Under the pieces are notes generated by a model. The model was not told the origin of the DNA and searched no databases. It saw only the letters and a list, made by a program, of their open reading frames with translations. A stretch of 64,000 bases of DNA from contig NW_025955029.1 of assembly GCF_022376445.1 (NCBI RefSeq), positions 62,001 to 126,000 of the forward strand. The letters run 5' to 3'. Source of the DNA: Fomitopsis serialis (Eukaryota > Basidiomycota > Agaricomycetes > Polyporales > Fomitopsidaceae). Positions 56,901-64,000 of the stretch are shown here, piece by piece (the stretch's first letter is position 1; each line of letters opens with the position of its first letter). Both the position numbers and the translations under genes were made by a program.

Positions 56901-57658
56901 GGGATGACCGGCCGGCATACCCTCCGGCCGGAGCATTGCAACGTTGGGTGAAAGAGGCCGGGCAGATCGTTCAGAAGTGGGGGGGCGGCCGGGGTGTAGT
57001 CCGGCCGGAGCGTTGCAACGTCCGGTGAAAACAGGCCGGTCGCAACATTGAGGAGGGGGGGTGGGGCTGGCATGCACTCCGGCCGGAGCATTGCAACGTA
57101 CTGTGAAAACAGGCCGGGTGGATCATTGGGGACAGTATTCAGGGATGGTGAGGCCGGCCGCAACGTTGGAGACGAGGCAGAGCCGGCCGGCATGCACTCC
57201 GGCCGGATCGCTGGCAACGACAACATCTGCAACGTGGACCCGGACCCCTCCGGCCGGCGCCGGCCGCAACGTTCGAGACGGGCGAATCTCACTCCGGTTT
57301 CAACGTTCGGAACGTTAAATCTTACTCAGTAGGCTCCGTCAACAGACCTGTCGATCCTAGTACGCAACGTTGGTGGATTAGCAGGCTCGGAACTGAAGAA
57401 TATAGGTGTGGCGTCGTCCGCTTCAATCAGGGAAAGGGAGTCTCGATAGGGACAGCACTGATCGCGCGCGATCAGAGTGTTGACACAGGTCTGACAGAAG
57501 ACGTGGCCTAGATTGCGAAGGTGCCCGTCTTTGATCAATATGAGTTTGACCACATATCCAGACCAACACGTACCACATCGTATGGAGACCGGTCTATTAG
57601 GGAGAGCACCAGAGTTCTGCGGATACTCGACGGCGCACACGGGACACGTAGGATGCAT
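53905..57658 (-). CDS. RING-finger/coiled-coil protein, copy D, interrupted by a foldback element
   Basis: Paralogue of the gene at 52510-53196. Exon 1 (57574-57658) has MHPTCPVCAVEYPQN; exon 2 (57348-57507) completes SIRCGHVFCQTCVNTLIARD, then QCCPYRDSL, where the last RING cysteine (usual CPxC) appears to be lost. Exon 3 (54147-54381) is the coiled coil: LSTEQRRLERTVKSVAARTD, HASIARHFGTLDRITSEIRE. Later exons add RRRQRSPSTANADVPCA and a basic end. The intron between exons 2 and 3 (54382-57347, phase 2, GTCTGT to CTGCAG) is 2,966 bp because it holds the foldback element; without it and one target-site copy it would be about 95 bp. Expression would require splicing across a long hairpin. Confidence 0.65.
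54455..57319. mobile_element. 2.87-kb foldback (giant inverted repeat) element
   Basis: The element is nearly its own reverse complement. Inner arms at about 54862-55736 and 56077-56951 appear identical: peptides predicted from one arm recur exactly in the other, symmetric about 55906.5. A 340-bp spacer (55737-56076) separates them. The outer 400 bp of each side still pair but have diverged with indels. Termini are ACGTTCCGAACGTT-type palindromes followed by AAACCGGAGTGAGATT. TCTTAC flanks both ends (54449-54454 and 57320-57325), a candidate 6-bp target-site duplication. CCGGCCGG and CTCGGGCCGAAG words are repeated many times. No transposase or other protein is encoded, so it should be non-autonomous. 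Confidence 0.85.
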
Positions 57659-58110
57659 GTCGAAGCTATGCAGAGGAATGAAACTGTTGGCGCAACCCAT
57701 TGAAGACGGAAGCGGCACTTATACCCGCATTGAACAGTCCTTTGTGTACATCGTGGCGGCGCTACGAGCAGTGGCATTGGTACACGTCACTATCACAGGT
57801 CCGGTGGCATCTAGGCTATGGGGACAAAAACAAAAGGTCTCGGACACGTACGCACCAGGTTATTCGGAAGATCACACCGTGACCCCCGGCGGCACATCCA
57901 GCCAAACCACCTTCCAGTCGTCGGTATGCCTACTCTTCGGAAAGCCTGCAATACGAAGGACGTGAGTATGCGCCGAGTAATCTGGCCTTCAGAGTGTGAC
58001 CTGACACGCACCAGTGCTCTCTGAGGTCTATCCGCGGGATTTTATTCAGCTCGGAGGCTCATGTTGGTCGTGGCGTTCACGTACCTACTATTACTCCACG
58101 AAACGAGTCA
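57659..58110. other. divergent intergenic stretch
   Basis: Between the RING gene start (57658, leftward) and the coding stretch at 58111. May include short 5' exons of the latter; splice choices were not resolved. Confidence 0.3.
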
Positions 58111-58509
58111 GTGGCACACCCACGCTTTCCCTCGCTGGAAGCCGTCCTCGGTCCAGTCCGGAATTTACAGGAAACCTGGGTGGATCTCGAGGCTGGGGCA
58201 GGGGCGCGGCGATTCCTCGTTGCTGCGCAGTACGACCCCGCCCTTCCTGTCAACAAAGCGCTCAGGAAGCTTTCACCCATCGAGTGGCACGGAGACCTGA
58301 TCATCATGCGTGCGGGTACCTGGGTGTTCGTCACCGACGTCGGTGCGCGCGCGCTGGCCATTCGAGCCGTCCAGAAGTAGGCATTTTACTGCCATTCTGA
58401 TGATTAGATACGCCGACTGATGCTCGACAGGTACCTCCGCAAGTGCCGCGAGGTTGTCGCCACTGCAGCCGCGCAAGGTCTGCCTGTCGAGTTGCCGGCG
58501 GTGGTGTAG
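58111..58509 (+). CDS. conserved hypothetical protein, 3' part
   Basis: Two in-phase exons, about 58111-58376 and 58431-58509, across a 54-bp intron (GTAGGC to TCGACAG). The reading FPSLEAVLGPVRNLQETWVD, RRFLVAAQYDPALPVNKALR, SPIEWHGDLIIMRAGTWVFV and, after splicing, KYLRKCREVVATAAAQGLP resembles a widespread basidiomycete family with a Pro-Val-Asn-x-Ala followed by W(R/H)G(D/E)-VMR-G motif pair. Function of that family is unknown to me. The 5' end is unresolved. Confidence 0.5.
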
Positions 58510-59133
58510 TCTACACGGCTGCGTTATTTCCTCTGCATGGTTGTTTGTCCAAATATGTATCACTAGCGCGATCGACGGTGATGAAGAAGTTTGCATGTAC
58601 GCACGAGAGGCGAGCGATGTAGACACGGTGACTGGTCAATTTACAGCAGCAGTACGACGGCTGCGTGTCCAAGCTTCCATGACCAACGTTCATCCCATTG
58701 CAATGTCGCCCCAGGCTGTATACGCGTTTGGAAATGGAGGGCGAGTCGTGTACTGGTTGAAGTGGCTGTCAACGCAGACCGCGCCCGCCAGTGCTAGTGA
58801 ACCGTCAGGCGCTTGCCCATATCCAACTTCCCGGCGCTGTCTGCGGCGAGTGAGTCATGCGAGTCGCTTTCCTCCCCCGCCGCGAGAGCTGTCAATCGCA
58901 GCGGCCAGCTTGAGGCCCAATTCTCGTGTTCGTCCCTCAAAATCAACTGACACTATGAGCGCATGCGGTCGCCGCAAATCGAGCGCTCTCAAGGTTATAG
59001 CGCCCCTAGGCAGCTGTCGAGCGAAACACATATGACATAGGAACACGAGATACAGATACAGAGGATTGGAGAGTGAAGTATACGTTTCAACGAACAAAAC
59101 ATGCGGCTCGAGCCTCGTCACGAATCAAAGCGT
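58510..59133. other. intergenic stretch
   Basis: No supported gene. Confidence 0.3.
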
Positions 59134-60542
59134 CTAAGTTGCGATCCTCATATCTTGCGCGATGTTAGCAACTTGAACGTCCGAGGTAGTGATGATTGTG
59201 GTCACCGTGGTCGTGGAACCACGTCCTACAATGTCAGTGGCGGCGGGCACAGTTGCGATCGTAACGGTAATCGTGGTGGTCATCGTATTTGCAACTGTCG
59301 CCGGGGCTGTCACCGCCGCAGTTGGCATCGTCGGCGGCGATGGCACGGTGCCCTCGTTCAGACCAGCGGGAGGATCGGCCCTGCTTGCATCTACAGGGGC
59401 AGCGCCGTGTGTGTCCGCTGGCAATCGGTCGCGTATGTCATGAGCGACGTCTCGCGCGACGTCTAGTGGCTCTGCCGCGAAGCCGAGATAGCTGTCCTAC
59501 AACGGGGTCCGTCAGAAAGAGGTGTCTGGTAGGCGACAACGACTCACTTGATCAGACCCGTCCAGACAGCCGACGTATCCGCCTGGTAAGACGTCGACTG
59601 GTAGCGTTTGAGGCGCCTCCGCCATGGCATCTTCTGCGGTCTCGGCAGCCGCGTCTTGTGGCATCTCTCGGCTTGCGTGCGACCCTGCGGTTCCAGAGTA
59701 GTCGATGATATCGTCAAACTCGAAACCGGTGGCACTGAGAGTTCCCGGCAACGGTGGGTCAGTCATCCCGTCATCCGTCCGATGTCTGTCACTGACCTGC
59801 TGTCAAGACAAACAGAGGGCGGCATCCAGGCGAGAGGATCCAGAGCGTACGGCGCGTTATCTGCAAGCCCCGGATGCTCGCGGTACAAACTCCTGTGGAG
59901 ACGCATGTTATAATCCCACCCCGAGAATAGAAGGGTCACAAAAACGTACGGCTGATGCTCTGACATGCCAAGTGGAAGGGGAGCGGCCGCAGGAGAGAAC
60001 GCGCCTATGGCAGAGGTGTCGAGTTCTAACGGAAGGGACGGCAAGCCACTCGGGCCATCTGGCGCGATGGAGTAGTAGGGGCTGTATGCATCGGTGAAGG
60101 TACCACGAAGGTACGCATCGGACAGTGGCGGCGGGTGAGGCGCTGCCTCCACGTCTGTCGCCGTGTCGTTGCCTAGGACGGGCGGCGCGGGTGCATCCGG
60201 GATTTGTGGGTGCAAGGGAGGTAGGCCGGCATCCGGCAGTTCAAACAGTAGCGAAGGCATCGGCCCGATACCCTCCTCGATCATACGAAGCAACTCGTCT
60301 TGGGCTTCAGCAGATGTTTGAAGATGAGTTCCGAGACCGTCGTCGAGACGGGCCCGCTTGTAATACGACGTCTGGCCGCTTCGGGTGTCGTCCATGATGC
60401 TAGCGTCTCGAGCACTGTTGTGGGCACCACTGACGTTATTCACGGCAAGGCATGATGACGAAGGGGAGACCTGCCTATTGAGCCTGGCGCTGCGACGCCG
60501 CTGGCTGATGTTTCTGTAAGGGACGCGGCGAGAGGAATGCAT
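59134..60542 (-). CDS. low-complexity protein of unknown function
   Basis: A 397-residue model in three exons: 59950-60542, 59548-59785 and 59134-59496; introns are 164 bp (GTACGT to GTGACAG, long for this region, so a small extra exon is possible) and 51 bp (GTGAGT to TTGTAG). It starts MHSSRRVPYRNISQRRRSAR, a basic, nuclear-localisation-like end, then a helical AEAQDELLRMIEEG segment and long Pro/Ala-rich tracts. The C terminus is Thr/Val/Ala-rich (TTTITVTIATVPAATDIVG). No domain is recognised. It fits the neighbouring run of disordered, fast-evolving genes. Confidence 0.55.
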
Positions 60543-62190
60543 CCCAACGGAGTGGCGAGCTCTTGCGAAATCAAGGATGCGCGATGGAAGAAAAACCTGT
60601 GCGGGAGGGCGTCACATATACTGGTTGAGCACAATGCAGCCCGAAAACGAAGCAAGCGCTTGCGTACCGGGGGACGTGGCATGCCCCATGATGATGATAG
60701 GGATCTGGCCAGACGCATGCACTCACATCGCATTGACGATGGAGGAGCTTCAGACGAAACGTTGCTTGGCTGCATCGCGAACGTCGTACTCGTATAGTTG
60801 CGCTGCTCGAGTACGATGAGGAGGTCAGTGTCGCAGCCGGCCCCGCCCACTACGGAGTTGTACGTACATGAGCCGGTGCCACTCCGTTAGTCTCGCTGCA
60901 CGGAGATGGCCATGGAAGTGATACGTTCGACTAAGCGATACACGAGGGGGCGGCAGCGAAACGTGGACGAGGGAAAATAGCGAGGCCGTAGCCCTGAGCA
61001 TGCGGTTCCGCCGCACGGTATGCGTGAGCCCTGGATACGCTATAGCTAGAGCCAACATCGACGCGGAGGGATGACGAAGACGGGCCACGGCCTAAACGCT
61101 CTGCTGAGGGCGTAGCCGCCCTGTACTCGAAACCGCATAGCGGCCTAGCCTTCAATACGATCGATCCACATTCAGTGGACGAAACGATGCTCTTATATTG
61201 GCTCACCGCGTTGTGATCGAGGACGCTGTGTGTCCCCAGCGATGCCCCCCGCTCTGCATGCGGTTATCCTCCTACGCAGCCGTTGTCCTCCTACGCAGCC
61301 GTTGTCCTCCTACGCAGCAAACCTTCATGATCAGCAGCTGTAGCACGAAACGCCGTAAACGAGGTGTCACTCACCAGCCGCGGTACCAATGGGACGGCGA
61401 GAAGGCTGCGGGGTTCGCGAGCGGAGATCATGGCACTAGTAGTACTGGTGGGTCAGGTCGGAGTAGGGCGGGCCTCGGGCTTTGGCTTAGCACGGTGGAG
61501 GTGGAAGCAAGGCCTGGCTCGGCGTACGGGGCTGCTGTCACGCTCGCGTGCTGTCACACTGCACGTGTATCACGTGCGGCGATATTCACTTTACTAAACT
61601 CCCACGCAGGCGCGTCGGACGCGCCGCTATATAATGGACGGGCGCAGCCTCGAGCCTGCGACTCGCTGTCGGCGGCGGCTTCATCTCCAGGCTGCTGGCT
61701 TCAAACACCCCCGGGTGCTTGCTCGTCGACATGCTAGCGGCGCTCGTAGCTTCCCCGGTCTTTGGTGAGCGCGCAACTCCTCTCTGGCCCTGCTACTAGG
61801 CGGACGAGCAGTGCGGGCGCATCTACGCGGAGCCAAGCCAGGCACTGGGGGATGGCACCCGTACTGCTAGGCGTCTGGCGACGGCCAGACGCCGTCGACG
61901 TTAAACGGTGGTGCTCACGGGGGCTCGTTAGGTGAACCGCTCATCGCGGCGGCCGACTCTGGATTCGCGTTCCGCCAACTACTGGCGGCGGCCATCGCAA
62001 GGGAAGACGAGGGCCTTTTCAGCGAAGGGAGGATTGCGAACCAATCCCTTGGGCGCCGCAAACGCGCAGCCAGCCCCGAGCTCGCGCCTCGGTTTGGTCC
62101 ACACCCGTTCAGCGCTGAGTCATCAAGCTTACGAGCCGAAGCGACGGGATCTTCAGCGGAATCCGACCACCCGGCAGCGCTGCGGTACGG
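60543..62190. other. 1.6-kb stretch without a supported gene
   Basis: Short frames on both strands, none convincing, apart from a small tandem repeat at 61267-61318. Probably the 5' flank of the dioxygenase-like relic. Confidence 0.3.
61267..61318 (+). repeat. 19-bp tandem repeat, 2.7 copies
   Basis: TCCTCCTACGCAGCCGTTG repeats twice exactly and a third time for 14 bases. Confidence 0.9.
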
Positions 62191-63517
62191 TTGGGGCGTG
62201 CCTCGGTGCAGGCTCGCGATCGATCGAGCGACAGCGAAGAAAGCCCAGGCGCGAGCAAAACGGAAGCGGCAGCGAGCGGAGAGCGCGTCGCCGTACGCGA
62301 CGATGCAGAGGCCGCGGCTGCCGCTCCTCACAGACACATCGACGCCGCTCCTTCAATCGGCACGGACATTGCTACTCAAGCCCTACCGCACTCCAACGGC
62401 GCGTACACCGGGGCAGGGAGCGCGTACTCGCGTCGGCAATACACGCTGGATGACTTGGTCGGCGAGGGATCAGAGTTTGGCTTCGAGTTGATTCGTTGGG
62501 ATGGGAGGTACGCGGCGCTTTTGCATCCATGCATGCCATCATCACACGCTGTTGGTCTGCAGGACCCCTCGACCAATCACCGACGAGTCTGGGCGAGTCA
62601 TCGCCGTCCTTTCTGGCGCCCCCAACGACCCAGCCTGGACCGGTGTGCACACCGGTGCCGCAGCTGCCATCTCAGAGGCCCGCACGAAGCTCTCCTTTTC
62701 CCCAAGGATGTGGTCCATCGGCGTGGAAACTTCCCGGCCCTCGCCGTGGGTATATCTTACGGAGGAGGGCAGAAGGTGAGAGTGACTGCGTCACCGTCGA
62801 GAACAGCGTTGACGCCGCATAGCAACCAGCAAATCTAGTACATTCGCGCGCGAATGAGGCTTCCCTCACCTCCCTTCTGGCGAGCGAACACATACAGCGC
62901 ATCGCCTCCTTCGGATCCAGAGGGTACTCATGCAGCTCAACAGGTCCTTACTGACAGCTGGGCGGCAACGCAGACGTCTTTAGTACGTGGGCGCCGCGCC
63001 TCTTCAATACTACGTCTCGCATATGCGGGACCTTCTTGGTCACCATCCGCAGCTCAGGCCCAACTTCAAGAATAGCGTATTTGCGTGTGCGACTTTCAAC
63101 TTCGGTCCCGCGACCTGTACCCTCGACCATCGTGATTGCGCCAACTTGCCGTTCGGCCTGTGCTCGATCACCTCGCTCGGTAGCTTCAATCCCCGAACAG
63201 GCGGCCACCTGGTCTTGTGGGACCTGCGACTCGTCATTGAATTCCCGCCTGGGTCAACTGCCATCATCCCGTCGGCAACTCTTCGCCATTCGAATACCGA
63301 GATTGGGCCGGATGAGGAACGGTTTTCGTTCACTCAGTATACCGCCGGTGGGATTTTCCGGTGGGTCGACCAGGGATTTCAGCCCTCACCAGAGTATTAC
63401 TCGGCTTTGGACGTTGGCGCCAAGGCCGCTTTCCACCAACGTGCTGCAGCTCGATGGAAGGAGGGCATCTCGCTGTTTTCGACCTTGGAGGAGTTGCGGG
63501 CAGACTCAGGCGCATGA
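62191..63517 (+). pseudogene. TET/JBP-like 2-oxoglutarate dioxygenase family member, frameshifted
   Basis: Belongs to a large, often multi-copy Agaricomycete family with a double-stranded beta-helix dioxygenase core, resembling fungal TET/JBP proteins that oxidise 5-methylcytosine. N-terminal block: YTLDDLVGEGSEFGFELIRW, then after an intron (GTACGC to CTGCAG) SGRVIAVLSGAPNDPAW and FPALAVGISYGGGQK. Core block: NSVFACATFNFGPATCTLDH, RDCANLPFG (HxD metal ligands as HRD), GGHLVLWDLRLVIEFPPGST, LRHSN (distal His) and RFSFTQYTAGGIFRWVDQGF. Two single-base breaks need to be bridged: one at the TTTTCCCC run near 62700 and one after RLF near 63008. Either a recent pseudogene or consensus errors. The enzymatic role is inferred from motif spacing. 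Confidence 0.65.
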
Positions 63518-63621
63518 TGGCACTTCATACGCCGGCAGTACTGTCCCTGATAAGTGATCCATTAATGAAGACTGCCAGCATATTACTCTAGCAATACGGG
63601 GCGTGCGTATACTAATGCTAG

Positions 63622-63999
63622 TCAGAGTGAACCCACCCACGCCCACGCGCGCATCTCATCGCCCCCAGCAGTCTCCTCAAGACTAGTGCGGACGTTCGTA
63701 TTCGCCTCCACTACGTGCTCCACTCTTCTCCAAATCCGTTGACGAGCTGCAACTGAGTGCATATCCTGTAGCATGTCGTCACGCAAATGCAAGGAGACTA
63801 GGTACTGCCGAGGTGTTGTCGTCGGATCCCGACCGTGGCTGCGCGACTGACTTTTGAGTTTCGCGAGGACGGTCTGGACGGCTTCGGTAACATGATCCGT
63901 CTCAGCGGCAGTGGCGCGCTGTCGTCGCTTAATCACAGAAAGCCCAAGCAGGACAAGGCCGCCTGCTACGGATCCGCATGATTCAATGCTGATAATCGA
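63622..63999 (-). CDS. Src1/Heh1/Man1-type inner nuclear membrane protein, 3' end
   Basis: Only the C terminus is in the window; the gene runs off the right edge. Reading leftward it gives a hydrophobic GGLVLLGLSVIKRRQR (end of a transmembrane helix with a basic flank), then DHVTEAVQTVLAKLKSQSRS, TPRQYLVSLHLRDDMLQDMH, SVAARQRIWRRVEHVVEANT and NVRTSLEETAGGDEMRAWAW before the stop. This is the Man1-Src1p C-terminal (MSC) winged-helix domain, which lies in the nucleoplasm or lumen-adjacent side of these LEM-family proteins and helps tether chromatin and remodel the nuclear envelope. An acceptor-like AG precedes the GGC codon near 63965, so this is probably the last exon. Confidence 0.85.
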   Translation of the reverse strand, partial: SIISIESCGSVAGGLVLLGLSVIKRRQRATAAETDHVTEAVQTVLAKLKSQSRSHGRDPTTTPRQYLVSLHLRDDMLQDMHSVAARQRIWRRVEHVVEANTNVRTSLEETAGGDEMRAWAWVGSL

Positions 64000-64000
64000 A

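Noticed and set aside
57326..57347. GTAAGA at the element edge as the natural splice donor of RING copy D
   Set aside because: Using it leaves an in-frame TGA at the exon end, whereas the GT at 57347 gives phase 2 and matches the downstream exon and the paralogue.
1..64000. CRISPR arrays, rRNA and tRNA genes
   Set aside because: Looked for regular spacer arrays and tRNA T-loop (GGTTCGANTCC) patterns; no supportable instance was found by reading. A tRNAscan or covariance search would be decisive.

Overview
The window looks like nuclear DNA of a filamentous basidiomycete, most likely an Agaricomycete. Genes are split by many 46-75 bp GT-AG introns, and recognisable products are eukaryotic and fungal: a NatB acetyltransferase catalytic subunit, recyclin-1, a Src1/Man1-type inner nuclear membrane protein, an etherase-like GST and several lineage-restricted Agaricomycete families. 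No bacterial signals, CRISPR arrays, rRNA or tRNA genes were seen. Exon models were built by hand from splice signals and reading phase, so ends marked unresolved are approximate.

Layout. 1-16 kb holds three related F-box/leucine-rich genes on the minus strand (two apparently intact, one a pseudogene with at least three frame breaks), plus naa20 and a divergent six-helix membrane receptor-like gene. 16.7-31.4 kb is a gene-rich block: an Ecm11-like meiotic protein, a small conserved protein, a GST, the 12-exon rcy1 gene, a single-pass membrane protein, a degenerate kinase-like protein and a hot-dog thioesterase. 31.4-40.3 kb is gene-poor: an AT-rich island with a 72-bp array, two diverged direct repeats, and blocks of strand-biased purine/pyrimidine minisatellite. 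40.3-44.3 kb holds two members (A and B) of an unrecognised family with the same exon structure; between them lies a fragment of an external NADH dehydrogenase pseudogene bracketed by an inverted repeat. 45-60.5 kb is a run of multi-exon, largely disordered minus-strand genes of unknown function, including two adjacent RING/coiled-coil paralogues.

The most striking object is a 2.87-kb foldback element (54455-57319) with two long inverted arms, dense CCGGCCGG motifs and no transposase. It sits in an intron of the second RING/coiled-coil gene between two copies of TCTTAC. The window closes with a frameshifted copy of an Agaricomycete TET/JBP-like dioxygenase family and the 3' end of a Src1/Man1-type gene.

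Several conserved genes carry single-base lesions (AT instead of GT at a naa20 donor, one missing base in rcy1 exon 9, two in the dioxygenase copy). These may be real decay or consensus errors in the assembly.
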